From Marinobacter panjinensis (GTDB taxonomy: Bacteria; Pseudomonadota; Gammaproteobacteria; Pseudomonadales; Oleiphilaceae), in the NCBI RefSeq assembly GCF_005298175.1, contig NZ_SZYH01000001.1, positions 1,054,001 through 1,118,000 on the forward strand: 64,000 bases of DNA. Direction: 5' to 3'. The translations under genes and the position numbers were made by a program. Numbering within the stretch: the stretch's first letter is position 1; each line of letters opens with the position of its first letter. The notes under the pieces were generated by a model. The model did not search any database. It saw nothing but the letters and a program-made list of their open reading frames with translations, and was not told the origin of the DNA. Shown in pieces: positions 55,879-64,000 of this stretch.

Positions 55879-56739
55879 ATGAACCACCTTTTCGTAGACA
55901 ATCTGACGGTTATCGACTTTGCCTATCTGGACGCCTCCCGCGGGCTCGTGGGCGAAAGCTGGATTGTGGATGTGGTTCTGGGTGGCGAGCTGGACGACCA
56001 GGGTATGGTGTTTGATTTCAGTAACGTCAAACGCACCATCAAGCGGGTAATTGATGAGCGAGTGGATCACCGCCTGGTGATCCCCCGGGGCAATAGCGGG
56101 CTCGAATGGAACGAAGACGAGCCGGACCGCTTTGTGTGGCATCTGACAGACGGCACCCGCATTCTTCATCAATCCCCGGACGAGGCCGTGGTTTGGCTGT
56201 CCTCTGAACGGGTGGTTCCATCTGCGGTCGCAACTCTTCTGGAGCACGAGTTGCGGGCAGTGCTGCCGGCCAATGTGACGGACGTGGAGATTTCACTACG
56301 GGAAGATGTGATTGAAGGTGCCTACTACCACTACGTTCATGGGCTGAAAAAACATCTGGGTAACTGCCAGCGGATTGCTCACGGACACCGCTCCCCGATC
56401 CGGATTGACCGCAACGGTCATCGCGACCGGGATCTTGAAAATCGCTGGGCGAAGTTGTGGCAGGATATCTACGTGGGGTCCGAGGAAGATGTAACCCGGC
56501 GCTGGGTAGCCGCGGACGGCACGGAATATGTGACCTTCGAATATGAGGCAAACCAGGGAGAATTTGCGCTGACGCTGCCGGAGAGCCGGGTTTACATGCT
56601 GGATTCCGATACGACGGTGGAGCTGATTGCAGCTCATATTGCCGAGCAGCTTAAAGCAGAATTTCCGGAGGATATTATTCGAGTGAAGGCTTATGAGGGG
56701 GTTGGAAAAGGCGCTATTGCTTCAAGGGGTCTGTCCTAG
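55879..56739 (+). CDS. Two-domain 6-pyruvoyl-tetrahydropterin-synthase-like protein (QueD-like)
   Basis: 286 residues from the ATG at 55879; the open frame reaches back to 55627 without family sequence. Domain 1 (about 1-135) has the QueD-type GMVFDFSNVKRTIKRV and VDHRLV motifs, but its zinc-site segment is GLVGESWIVDV rather than xHGHSxxV. Domain 2 (about 140-286) has the Cys and zinc ligands, VHGLKK…NCQRIAHGHRS, but no DF…DH pair. The two halves therefore look complementary. QueD makes 6-carboxytetrahydropterin for queuosine. The stop codon TAG shares its last base with a repeated element. Confidence 0.8.
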   Translation: MNHLFVDNLTVIDFAYLDASRGLVGESWIVDVVLGGELDDQGMVFDFSNVKRTIKRVIDERVDHRLVIPRGNSGLEWNEDEPDRFVWHLTDGTRILHQSPDEAVVWLSSERVVPSAVATLLEHELRAVLPANVTDVEISLREDVIEGAYYHYVHGLKKHLGNCQRIAHGHRSPIRIDRNGHRDRDLENRWAKLWQDIYVGSEEDVTRRWVAADGTEYVTFEYEANQGEFALTLPESRVYMLDSDTTVELIAAHIAEQLKAEFPEDIIRVKAYEGVGKGAIASRGLS

Positions 56740-56902
56740 GGGTCTGTCCCTGCGGGACTGACCCCACAAACATTGACCAACTCAATGCTTACAGCGGGGT
56801 TTATCGGCGACTGGCGACTGAGCCCTTAATTCTCATCAGGATTATGGTGGTAAGGGATAGCTGGTCAGTATGGTTGGGGTCAGTCCCGCAGGGACAGACC
56901 CC
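56739..56902. repeat. Large inverted repeat of hairpin-forming units (REP-like)
   Basis: Arms of 28 bp at 56739-56766 and 56875-56902 are exact reverse complements of each other, 108 bp apart. Each arm is itself a near-perfect hairpin, GGGGTCTGTCCC, TGC, GGGACTGACCCC, with one T-T mismatch. A partial copy, GGGGTCTGTCC, lies just before, at 56726-56736, inside the coding end of the QueD-like gene. The layout resembles REP/BIME elements spread by RAYT transposases; no transposase is present here. Confidence 0.75.
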
Positions 56903-56915
56903 GGCAGACACCCAC

Positions 56916-56943
56916 AAAAAAACCGCCCGAAGGCGGTTTTTTT
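56916..56943 (-). terminator. Bidirectional terminator after the tRNA genes
   Basis: Stem AAAAAAACCGCC (56916-56927) and GGCGGTTTTTTT (56932-56943) with a 4-nt loop. On the minus strand the loop is UUCG and a T-run follows, so it ends the tRNA-Ala/tRNA-Glu transcript 37 nt past tRNA-Glu. On the plus strand it can also end the QueD-like gene transcript. Confidence 0.85.
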
Positions 56944-56979
56944 GATGGCTTACCGGTGGACTAGACCGTCAAGCCGTAT

Positions 56980-57055
56980 TGGCGTCCCCTAGGGGGTTCG
57001 AACCCCTGTTGCCGCCGTGAAAGGGCGGAGTCCTAGGCCACTAGACGAAGGGGAC
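56980..57055 (-). tRNA. tRNA-Glu (anticodon TTC)
   Basis: 76 nt including an encoded CCA (56980-56982 on the plus strand). Acceptor GTCCCC pairs with GGGGAC, the anticodon loop is CTTTCAC with anticodon TTC, and the T-arm reads GGTTCGAACCC. It is the second gene of a two-tRNA operon, 7 nt behind tRNA-Ala. The enzyme that charges it, GltX, is encoded immediately upstream on the same strand. Confidence 0.97.
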
Positions 57056-57062
57056 TAGAAAT

Positions 57063-57138
57063 TGGTGGAGCCAAGCGGGATCGAACCGCTGACCTCAACA
57101 CTGCCAGTGTTGCGCTCTCCCAGCTGAGCTATGGCCCC
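57063..57138 (-). tRNA. tRNA-Ala (anticodon GGC)
   Basis: 76 nt including an encoded CCA. Acceptor GGGGCCA pairs with TGGCTCC and contains the G3:U70 wobble pair that identifies alanine tRNAs. The anticodon loop gives GGC and the T-arm is GGTTCGATCCC. It is the first gene of the operon and is preceded by a consensus promoter. Confidence 0.97.
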
Positions 57139-57151
57139 TCAACGGCTGCGT

Positions 57152-57180
57152 ATATTAAGGATCGGCCCCTGGGGCGTCAA
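57152..57180 (-). promoter_or_regulatory. Promoter of the tRNA-Ala/tRNA-Glu operon
   Basis: On the minus strand TTGACG (57180-57175), a 17-bp spacer and TAATAT (57157-57152). A GC-rich discriminator (ACGCAG) follows, as is usual for stringently controlled stable-RNA promoters. Confidence 0.88.
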
Positions 57181-57250
57181 CCTTTTTTCCAACGTTTTTT
57201 CAGTTTCGTGAACATCCCTGCCCAGGCCGTTTACTTATTCACCAATCTGG

Positions 57251-58735
57251 TTACTCGGCAAGCAGGGCTGCATACTCCTTCTCCACCCGCTTGGTTTCCT
57301 TCTTGGAGAAACCGCCCAGGACTTCAAGAGCATGGCGCAGGCGGGAGCGGGTCATGTCCGGGCCGAGCATGGCCATGGAGTCCATCACGGACCAGGAATT
57401 GGGGGTTCCGGCGATGGCCACGAAGATGGCGAACATAAAATCACCCATTTTCAGTTCCATGGACTTGGCCAGGGTTTTGATGTCGGCAAAAATGTTGTCT
57501 TTGCTCCAGTGTCGCTGGGCCTCCAGTTTCCACAGGGTGAACTGGAGTACCCGCTTGACCTGGGCTTCGTCCAGCTTGTTGTGGCTGAAATCTTCCGGTT
57601 TGAGGTTGAGCATGCCGGAGAACATGAACGAGGCCATCGGCGCCACGTCGCTGAACACTTCCGCCCTGCCCTTGATATGGGGCACCAGGTCCCGCAGGGC
57701 CTGCTCGTTGAACCACCAGTGGCGCATGCGCTCGATAAACTGTTCATCACTGAGTTCGTCGCGGATCCACTGGCCGTTGAGCCAGCGCAGTTTCTCCACA
57801 TCGAAAACCGGGCCACCCAGGGAGACACGCTGGATGTCGAAGTTCTCGATCATTTCATCCAGGGTAAATTTCTCTCTTTCGTCCGGCATGGACCAGCCCA
57901 TGCGGCCCAGGTAATTCGTCACTGCCTCCGGCAGGAACCCCATGCGCTCGTAGAAATTGATGCTGGTGGGATTCTTGCGTTTGGACAGCTTGCTCTTGTC
58001 CGGGTTACGCAGCAGCGGTAGATGGCACAGCATCGGCATATCCCAGCCAAAATACTCATACAGCAGTTTGTGCTTGGGGGCGGAGTTGATCCATTCTTCG
58101 CCACGCAGCACGTGGGTGATTTCCATCAGGTGATCGTCCACCACGTTGGCCAGATGGTAGGTGGGCATGCCGTCGGACTTCAGCAGGATCTGGCTGTCTA
58201 CCTGGGACCAGTCGATCTCGATGGTGCCACGGAGCATGTCCTCGATCTCGCAGACGCCGTGTTCCGGTACTTTCATGCGAATCACATACGGGTCGCCCGC
58301 ATCCAGGCGGCGATTGACCTCTTCTTCCGGCAGTTCCAGATCACCCTTGATGCCCGGGTTCAGGCCCTGGGCCTTGCGTTCTTCACGGATGGCATCCAGC
58401 TCTTCCGGGGTGCGGAAACAGTAGAACGCATGCCCCTTGGTGACCAGATCCAATGCGTACTGCCGATACGAGTCCTTGCGCTCTGACTGCCTGTAGGGGC
58501 CATGAGGACCACCCACATCAGGGCCTTCGTCCCATTCAAGTCCCAACCAGCGCAGGGCTTGCAGGATGTCCTGTTCGGACTCATCGGTACTGCGGACCTG
58601 GTCCGTATCTTCAATCCGCAGAATAAACTGGCCGCCGTGTTGTCGGGCAAAGCACAGATTAAACAGCGCCACGAAAGCGGTACCAACGTGGGGATCACCG
58701 GTGGGGGACGGTGCGATTCGGGTACGTACGGTCAT
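57251..58735 (-). CDS. gltX: Glutamyl-tRNA synthetase
   Basis: 494 residues from the ATG at 58735, preceded by AGGA; the open frame to 58786 is not family sequence. The HIGH-type motif is in [18 protein letters not shown] near residue 7, and the KMSKS-type motif in [11 protein letters not shown] near 248. It charges tRNA-Glu in the cytoplasm. The tRNA-Glu gene lies 195 nt downstream on the same strand, although with its own promoter. It is divergent from znuA. Confidence 0.96.
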   Translation of the reverse strand: MTVRTRIAPSPTGDPHVGTAFVALFNLCFARQHGGQFILRIEDTDQVRSTDESEQDILQALRWLGLEWDEGPDVGGPHGPYRQSERKDSYRQYALDLVTKGHAFYCFRTPEELDAIREERKAQGLNPGIKGDLELPEEEVNRRLDAGDPYVIRMKVPEHGVCEIEDMLRGTIEIDWSQVDSQILLKSDGMPTYHLANVVDDHLMEITHVLRGEEWINSAPKHKLLYEYFGWDMPMLCHLPLLRNPDKSKLSKRKNPTSINFYERMGFLPEAVTNYLGRMGWSMPDEREKFTLDEMIENFDIQRVSLGGPVFDVEKLRWLNGQWIRDELSDEQFIERMRHWWFNEQALRDLVPHIKGRAEVFSDVAPMASFMFSGMLNLKPEDFSHNKLDEAQVKRVLQFTLWKLEAQRHWSKDNIFADIKTLAKSMELKMGDFMFAIFVAIAGTPNSWSVMDSMAMLGPDMTRSRLRHALEVLGGFSKKETKRVEKEYAALLAE

Positions 58736-58854
58736 GAAAGCATCCTGAAGGTTACTGCCTGGTAAAGGCTGTGCGTTAAAGGCCACGCATTATACCGGCC
58801 ACGGGCGGATTTCGCATGGGCCGGCGGCAATCCATTTTATCTGCGCGCCTTATT

Positions 58855-58867
58855 GTTATATTATAAC
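58855..58867 (+). promoter_or_regulatory. Zur box upstream of znuA
   Basis: The 13-nt perfect palindrome GTTATA-T-TATAAC at 58855-58867, 30 nt before the znuA start, matches the gammaproteobacterial Zur operator core. Zinc-loaded Zur would repress znuA from here. Confidence 0.85.
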
Positions 58868-58897
58868 GTACCATCAATTCTGGAGACCTTACCTACT

Positions 58898-59830
58898 ATG
58901 ATCGCCAATCGCTTTGTCGGCGCCACCGCACTGGGATGTGCCGCACTCCTCGGATCCGCCACTGCCCTGGCGGCCACCCAGGTTGTCACGTCACTCAAAC
59001 CCATCGAACTGCTGGTAAAAGCCGTGGCAGCGGACGATGTAGAAGTAACAACACTGGTCCAGCCCGGCGCGAGCCCCCATAACTACACCATGAAACCCTC
59101 TCAGCGCCGGGCCCTGGAGAATGCTGACGCCATTTTCTGGGTGGGGCCGGAGCTGGAAACCTTTCTCACACGCCTGCTCAGCGGCAATGAGTTTCGGGAC
59201 CGCACCTACTCACTGATGCACGGAGAAGATATACCCGAGATTGAAACCGAAGATGATCACGGTGGTCACGATGATCACGCCGGGCACGGCCACGATCACG
59301 GCGACGGCGAGGACCCGCATATCTGGTTGGACCCCGCACTGGCACTGGATATGGCAAGGGATATTCACAAGGTACTCGTGCAGCAGGATGGCGCCGACGT
59401 GGCTGCCCTTGACGCCAACCTCAAACGGTTTGAGCGAGACCTGTCCACCGCCGAAAGTGACATTACCACCCGACTGAAGCCTGTGGCAGAGATCGACCTG
59501 TTCACCTACCACAACGCCTTCACGCGATTCGCAGAGCACTATGGCCTGACACTGCAAGGTATCCTGACCCTGAATCCCGAGTTGTCTCCGGGCGCACGGC
59601 ATATTGCAGAGGTGCAACAGAAGCTGCAGGAGGCCAACCATCCCTGCCTGATGACGGAACCCCAGTTCAATCGCCAGTGGTGGCGCTCGATCACTGAAGG
59701 CCTGGATATTACCTTCAGCACCTGGGACCCGCTTGCCACGGACATCGAGCCCGGCCGCGACGGGTATATCACTTTCCAGCAGAGCCTGGCAGACGCGGCG
59801 CTCAGGTGTTTACCAGAGAATGCCCAGTAA
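58898..59830 (+). CDS. znuA: Zinc ABC transporter substrate-binding protein ZnuA
   Basis: 310 residues from the ATG at 58898; a longer start at 58853 would place the Zur box inside the coding region. The signal peptide ends near residue 25 (ATALA). Zinc ligands are His61 in GASPHNYTMKP, His140 in DPHIWLDP and His near 204 in FTYHNAFTRF. A charged loop at 118-139 holds six His, the typical zinc-sensing loop. The protein captures zinc in the periplasm. The permease and ATPase genes znuB and znuC, and zur itself, are not next to it. The 3' end overlaps the convergent AEC gene by 21 bp. Confidence 0.94.
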   Translation: MIANRFVGATALGCAALLGSATALAATQVVTSLKPIELLVKAVAADDVEVTTLVQPGASPHNYTMKPSQRRALENADAIFWVGPELETFLTRLLSGNEFRDRTYSLMHGEDIPEIETEDDHGGHDDHAGHGHDHGDGEDPHIWLDPALALDMARDIHKVLVQQDGADVAALDANLKRFERDLSTAESDITTRLKPVAEIDLFTYHNAFTRFAEHYGLTLQGILTLNPELSPGARHIAEVQQKLQEANHPCLMTEPQFNRQWWRSITEGLDITFSTWDPLATDIEPGRDGYITFQQSLADAALRCLPENAQ

Positions 59831-60724
59831 CAGCGGAATGGTCACCATGGCCAGCAATGTCTGGCCACTGACAATGCCTGCCATCAATGGCGCGTCACCA
59901 CCCAACTGACGCGCCAGGATGTAGGACGACGTGGCTGTCGGCAGGGCTGCCAGCAACACGATCACCTGAACCATCAACCCTTCCATACCCAACAGTATCG
60001 CCAGAGCAGCCGTCAGCAAGGGGAAAATGACAAGTTTGGCGGTCGAGGAGACCAGGAAAGGCATCGAAGCACCACGCAGCGCCTTCAGTTGCAGGCCGGC
60101 GCCTACGGTCATCAGTCCCAGTGGCAGGGCCAGGTCACTCAAGGGTTCAAGAATGCCGGCCACCAGCGGATGAAAGCCGATCTGGAAATAGCTCCAGACC
60201 ATCCCGATCACCGAGCCGATAATCAACGGGTTGGAGACAATGGCCTGGACAACCGGTTTCAGCTTGACTGCACCGTTCCCGGCCACCAGGGAAAACATCA
60301 GAATGCACAGCAGGTTGAGTAACGGAACTTTCACCGCGACTGCAATGGCAATCAGCGACAGGCCCTCATCACCGAGCAACATCCCTGCCGCCGCCAGGGC
60401 AACGTAGGAGTTAAAACGAATGCCGCCCTGGAAAACCGAGGAGAAAACCGCCCCGGGCCAGCGCCAGATCCACTGAAGAGCGGCCAGCAACAGCGTCATG
60501 GACACCAGCATGGCAACGATAAGAATCAGGATGTCGCCATAGGCCGACGGCGGCACCCTTGCCTGGCCCAGCTTGAAGATCAGCATGGCCGGAAAGAGCA
60601 CGTAGTAGGTAAAGCGCTCCGCCTGGATCCAGAAGTCGTCCCCCGGGAAGTGCCAGCGCCGGAACAGGTAGCCCAACAGGATCAACGCAAACACAGGCGT
60701 GAGAGCCTGAACCATTACCGGCAT
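59810..60724 (-). CDS. AEC-family transporter (auxin efflux carrier-like)
   Basis: 304 residues with about ten hydrophobic segments. FALILLGYLFRRWHF in the first helix and the crossover segments GLMTVGAGLQLKALRG and LAALPTATSSYILARQLGGD near the C-terminus are typical of bacterial AEC permeases. Relatives export or exchange malonate, malate and amino acids. It follows the hemerythrin gene on the same strand after 6 nt, so the two are probably co-transcribed. Confidence 0.87.
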   Translation of the reverse strand: MPVMVQALTPVFALILLGYLFRRWHFPGDDFWIQAERFTYYVLFPAMLIFKLGQARVPPSAYGDILILIVAMLVSMTLLLAALQWIWRWPGAVFSSVFQGGIRFNSYVALAAAGMLLGDEGLSLIAIAVAVKVPLLNLLCILMFSLVAGNGAVKLKPVVQAIVSNPLIIGSVIGMVWSYFQIGFHPLVAGILEPLSDLALPLGLMTVGAGLQLKALRGASMPFLVSSTAKLVIFPLLTAALAILLGMEGLMVQVIVLLAALPTATSSYILARQLGGDAPLMAGIVSGQTLLAMVTIPLLLGILW

Positions 60725-60730
60725 TGAAAC

Positions 60731-61312
60731 TTACTCTCTGGTGAGGTTTTCCCGCATCAACTGCGCGGTACTCGAAGAGAGCTTACTGTAGACTTCCAGC
60801 AACGCCGAAATCAACTCACCCCCACTGCCCCCCAACTGGTCATCAACCTGCTTTCTGGCTTCATCCAGGGAGGCCCCCTGCTCAACAGCCTTGACTGTCA
60901 TGGCCATCCGGCGATCCGACTCCAGAATATGAAACGCCAACCAGCGGGCGAGAAAATCAAACAGATCAGCCATTATCTGGCCTTTGGACTGACCGCTGCT
61001 GCGAAGCGTCTGAATCTGGGCGAAGAACATCTGGTGAGCGTCGTGGTGGTTGCGGGCAATGGTCGCGCCACCAAAGGCCGAATTCCAGATGCGTTCTTCA
61101 GACGTAAAGTGATAATTGGCGTAGGACAGTAATTCATCGAGGATCTGATCAACCCGGGACTGGGGGCCGGCAGACACAGAATGCCAGACCAGCCTGTTGA
61201 CAATCTTCACGAGCATTTTGTGCTGCTCATCAATCTCCTTGATGCCAACCTCGAAATGCCGGCTCCACGGAAAGAATTCCAAAGACGCCAATGCATCGCC
61301 AGAACTGGACAT
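60731..61312 (-). CDS. Bacteriohemerythrin-domain protein
   Basis: 193 residues from the ATG at 61312, which follows AGGAGG by 7 nt; a longer frame to 61345 was rejected. The di-iron ligands are visible: His31, His68 with Glu72 in HFTSEE, the His pair 89-93 in NHHDAH, and His128 with Asp133 in HILESD. It binds oxygen reversibly, for storage or sensing, in the cytoplasm. A C-terminal helical stretch of about 50 residues follows the domain. Confidence 0.9.
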   Translation of the reverse strand: MSSSGDALASLEFFPWSRHFEVGIKEIDEQHKMLVKIVNRLVWHSVSAGPQSRVDQILDELLSYANYHFTSEERIWNSAFGGATIARNHHDAHQMFFAQIQTLRSSGQSKGQIMADLFDFLARWLAFHILESDRRMAMTVKAVEQGASLDEARKQVDDQLGGSGGELISALLEVYSKLSSSTAQLMRENLTRE

Positions 61313-61412
61313 GACTGACCTCCTGAAGATAAAGCTGCCGTGCATCCGAGCAACCTAGCAGATTCAGGAAATCAGTTCGTTGTCATAAGTCATTTCCAGG
61401 CACCAGAACTTG

Positions 61413-62186
61413 CTAACCGTTGCGCCACAGCCGCTTCATAACCGTCCGGGTAACAGCGATCGGCGCGGTGCGGGTAATGGGCCAGAGCGCCCGGAACTGC
61501 ATCGAAATCGGGCGGTGCAGCCGGGGCTTGCGGACCTGGTCCCGAACCGCAGCGGCCACAGTTTCCGCGGTCAGATTGATGCCCATGTTGTCGAACAGTG
61601 CCGACTGCCCCTCGTTGGACTGGACCATCCCGGTATTCACAAACGGCGGCATCAGATCCCCTACTTTTATATCATATTGCTCCCATTCAATATCCAGCGC
61701 TTCGGTCAGTGCACGCACTGCGTGCTTGCTGGCGGAATAGGAGGCGAAATCAGGGGTACCATAGGATGCCGATGCGGAGCTCATATTGATCACCTGCGCG
61801 CCAGGCGTTGCCTTGAGGTAGGGAAAAGCGGCATGAAGGACATTCATCAGGCCAATCACATTCACCTCCACCACACTGCGGTGGACGGCGGGGCTGATTC
61901 CGTCAAAGGCGCCAACTTTCAATATACCGGCATTATTGTGCAGCACCTTCAACCTGCCGCCAGTGTGCCCGGCAAACTGCGCCAGCGCCTGCGTTACTGA
62001 CGGGGAATCGGTAACGTCCGCGATATGGATACTGCACCTGTCAGCTCCGAGCTCATTGCGCAAAGCTTCCAGAGCTTCCGCATCCCTGTCTGCCGCGCCG
62101 ACAAACCAGCCTTTCTCGGCAAAAAGCCGGGCCGTAGCGCGACCGATTCCGGCACCGGCGCCGGTAATAAATATAGATTCGTTCAT
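61413..62186 (-). CDS. SDR-family NAD(P)-dependent oxidoreductase
   Basis: 257 residues. The cofactor motif FITGAGAGIGRATARLFAEK is at about residues 6-25, the active-site Ser in VINMSSASASYGT near 139, and the YxxxK motif in YSASKHAVRAL near 155. It is a classical short-chain dehydrogenase of uncertain substrate. The last 20 residues are basic. The start is divergent from dusA. Confidence 0.88.
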   Translation of the reverse strand: MNESIFITGAGAGIGRATARLFAEKGWFVGAADRDAEALEALRNELGADRCSIHIADVTDSPSVTQALAQFAGHTGGRLKVLHNNAGILKVGAFDGISPAVHRSVVEVNVIGLMNVLHAAFPYLKATPGAQVINMSSASASYGTPDFASYSASKHAVRALTEALDIEWEQYDIKVGDLMPPFVNTGMVQSNEGQSALFDNMGINLTAETVAAAVRDQVRKPRLHRPISMQFRALWPITRTAPIAVTRTVMKRLWRNG

Positions 62187-62313
62187 AACGTTCTCTTTGT
62201 TTCGCCAAAGCCCTACGGCCAGGCGCGCCGATTTCCTGATAGAATAGCAGCCCTTTTCATTTGATCCGTTGACCTCAGCGACGAATGACAGACAGATTCA
62301 GATTGGGCAGTTA

Positions 62314-63372
62314 ATGATCACGAGCAGCACCACAGATATGCCAGCACAGACAGTGGAAAATCAGGTAAACACCCGTTTCGGGCCGTCACGAAGGTTCTGC
62401 GTGGCCCCGATGATGGATTGGACAACTACCCACTATCGCTACCTGGCCCGTCAGCTCAGCCGGCACGCCCTGCTGTACACCGAGATGGTCACCACTGGCG
62501 CGTTGATTCATGGCGATACGTCGCGTTTCCTGCGGCATGATGCGGCGGAATACCCGCTGGCACTGCAATTGGGTGGCAGCAATCCACAGGAGTTGGCTCA
62601 CTGCGCAGCGCTGGCGGAGCAATACGGTTTTGATGAAGTAAACCTGAATGTGGGCTGCCCCAGCGACCGGGTGCAGAACAACATGATCGGCGCCTGCCTG
62701 ATGGCTTGCCCGGACAAGGTTGCCGAGGGCGTGCGGGCGATGATCAACGCCACCGGTCTTCCGGTAACGGTAAAACACAGGATCGGAATTGACGGCCGGG
62801 AATCCTGGGAGGAACTGTGCGAGTTTATTGAAAAGGTCTCCGAGGCAGGCTGTCGCACCTTTATCGTCCATGCCCGCATTGCCGTTCTGGAAGGACTGAG
62901 CCCCAAGGAAAACCGGGACATACCGCCGCTCAAGTACGACTGGGTCTATCGGCTCAAGGCCTGCTATCCCCATCTCGAAATCATCATCAATGGCGGCATC
63001 AAGACCTTCGACGAATGCCGCCAACATCTTGAACATACCGACGGCGTCATGCTCGGTCGCGAGGCCTATCACAACCCCTGGCTGCTGGCAGGTGTGGACA
63101 CCGAATTTTTCGGGCAACCCGGACCGGCCCGTTCCCGGCACGATGCCTTGCGTGCGGTATTACCATTCATTCAGGATGAACTGGACCGGGGGGTTTACCT
63201 GAGCCATATGTCCCGGCACCTGATGGGCCTGTTCCATGGCCAGCCCGGCGGCCGCCAGTTCCGGCGCTACATCAGTGAGAACGCCCACAAACCGGGTTCC
63301 GGCATTGAGGTTATCGAGCAGGCCATGGCCCGGGTTCCGGAGCCGGACGTCTCACTGGTCGTGCCGGCCTGA
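62314..63372 (+). CDS. dusA: tRNA-dihydrouridine(20/20a) synthase DusA
   Basis: 352 residues from the ATG at 62314; ATGs and a TTG at 62338 and 62269 are alternatives and no start has a strong ribosome site. FMN-binding FCVAPMMDWTTTHYRYLAR and the catalytic Cys in NLNVGCPSDRVQNNMIGACL (near residue 115) identify DusA. VMLGREAYHNPWLLAGV near 250 is conserved. It reduces uridines 20/20a in the tRNA D-loop. Confidence 0.93.
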   Translation: MITSSTTDMPAQTVENQVNTRFGPSRRFCVAPMMDWTTTHYRYLARQLSRHALLYTEMVTTGALIHGDTSRFLRHDAAEYPLALQLGGSNPQELAHCAALAEQYGFDEVNLNVGCPSDRVQNNMIGACLMACPDKVAEGVRAMINATGLPVTVKHRIGIDGRESWEELCEFIEKVSEAGCRTFIVHARIAVLEGLSPKENRDIPPLKYDWVYRLKACYPHLEIIINGGIKTFDECRQHLEHTDGVMLGREAYHNPWLLAGVDTEFFGQPGPARSRHDALRAVLPFIQDELDRGVYLSHMSRHLMGLFHGQPGGRQFRRYISENAHKPGSGIEVIEQAMARVPEPDVSLVVPA

Positions 63373-63491
63373 TCGCCCTGATACCTTTTACTGTCTTGTT
63401 CCTGTCAGGGCAGCCCGTTATTGTAGGCGTATAACCTTCAGCGCCCGCGATACGGGCGATCAATAACAAACCTATCAGGACGACAGGACGA

Positions 63492-64000
63492 ATGACCAGC
63501 AAGCTTGAACAACTCAAAGCCATGACCACCGTGGTAGCCGATACCGGGGACCTGGACGCCATTGCCCAGTGGAAACCGCAGGATGCTACCACCAACCCGT
63601 CGCTTCTGCTCAAGGCCGCGGCCTCCGATGCCTACCGCCCCATGCTGGACGAAGCCGTGACCGCCGCCCGCAAACAGGGTGGTTCGGATGCCGAGCAGCT
63701 GACTTACGCCACCGATATGCTGGCCGTACTGGCGGGAAAGCAGATTCTGGGCCGTATACCGGGCGTGGTTTCAACGGAAGTGGATGCCCGGCTGTCTTTC
63801 GACACCGGCGCCACCCTCACCCGGGCCCGCCGCCTGGTGGAGCTTTATGACCATCTCGGCATGGACACCAGCCGGGTTCTGATCAAAATCGCCTCTACCT
63901 GGGAAGGGATTCGCGCCGCCGAGCAACTGGAAAAGGAAGGCATTCACTGTAACCTGACTCTACTGTTCTCCTTTATCCAGGCCGCCGCCTGTGCCGATGC
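63492..64000 (+). CDS. tal: Transaldolase, C-terminal part outside the window
   Basis: The visible 169 codons start [20 protein letters not shown]. The class I transaldolase motifs [13 protein letters not shown] and the Schiff-base lysine segment [20 protein letters not shown], followed by CNLTLLFSF, are clear. It moves a dihydroxyacetone unit in the pentose phosphate pathway. The frame continues past the right edge. The 119 bp before it contain a short hairpin but no clear promoter. Confidence 0.95.
   Translation, partial: MTSKLEQLKAMTTVVADTGDLDAIAQWKPQDATTNPSLLLKAAASDAYRPMLDEAVTAARKQGGSDAEQLTYATDMLAVLAGKQILGRIPGVVSTEVDARLSFDTGATLTRARRLVELYDHLGMDTSRVLIKIASTWEGIRAAEQLEKEGIHCNLTLLFSFIQAAACAD

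Noticed and set aside
56739-57138. The tRNA genes and inverted repeat as an integration (att) site of a genomic island
   Set aside because: There is no integrase, no direct repeat of a tRNA 3' end, and the neighbours on both sides are housekeeping genes.

Overview
The window looks like chromosomal DNA of a marine gammaproteobacterium of the Marinobacter / pseudomonad type. The grounds are the rne-rluC-gph-sppA-maf-yceD-rpmF-plsX-fabD-fabG-acpP-fabF-pabC-mltG-tmk gene order without fabH, the number of TRAP transporters, and the moderately high GC of the coding DNA. The genus is inferred from gene content, not from an alignment. I saw no transposase, integrase, prophage or CRISPR array.

Region 1 (1-15.5 kb) is a complete homoprotocatechuate (3,4-dihydroxyphenylacetate) meta-cleavage locus. 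It holds the ring-cleavage dioxygenase (hpaD), the semialdehyde dehydrogenase (hpaE), the isomerase (hpaF), the split decarboxylase/isomerase (hpaG1, hpaG2), the hydratase (hpaH) and the aldolase (hpaI). It also carries an AraC-type activator (hpaA), a MarR-type repressor (hpaR), a second aldehyde dehydrogenase, two tandem Bcr/CflA-type MFS transporters, a TRAP importer (dctP plus partial dctQ) and a one-component FAD monooxygenase where hpaBC might be expected. Four promoters each have a TTAA-N4-TTAA palindrome between the -35 and -10 boxes, which suggests one HpaR-like regulon that includes hpaR itself and probably the TRAP importer.

Region 2 (15.5-26.6 kb) is more accessory metabolism on the minus strand. 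A four-gene operon encodes a TAXI-type TRAP binding protein, a fused TRAP permease, a TSUP permease and a quinone-oxidoreductase-like enzyme. It is followed by the proline utilisation genes putP and putA and an AraC-type regulator. The change to housekeeping DNA falls at tmk, near 26.65 kb.

Region 3 (26.7-45.5 kb) is core genome. It contains the fatty-acid/phospholipid cluster, rpmF (not a long frame, but clear), rluC and, divergently, rne with a leader of about 530 nt that can form several hairpins. Three RNA-decay genes lie close together: rne, a PHP-domain RNase AM homologue and rraA.

Region 4 (45.5-64 kb) holds ppsA/ppsR, an M16C peptidase, a membrane-anchored PEGA+MORN protein beside a tail-anchored CheY-like receiver, a two-domain QueD-like protein ending in an inverted repeat, tRNA-Ala(GGC) and tRNA-Glu(TTC) with a consensus promoter, gltX, znuA under a Zur-type box, an AEC transporter, a bacteriohemerythrin, an SDR enzyme, dusA and the start of tal. 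The best candidates for undescribed biology are the MORN/receiver pair, the split-active-site QueD-like protein, the HpaR-like operator set with its one-component hydroxylase, and the REP-like inverted repeat.
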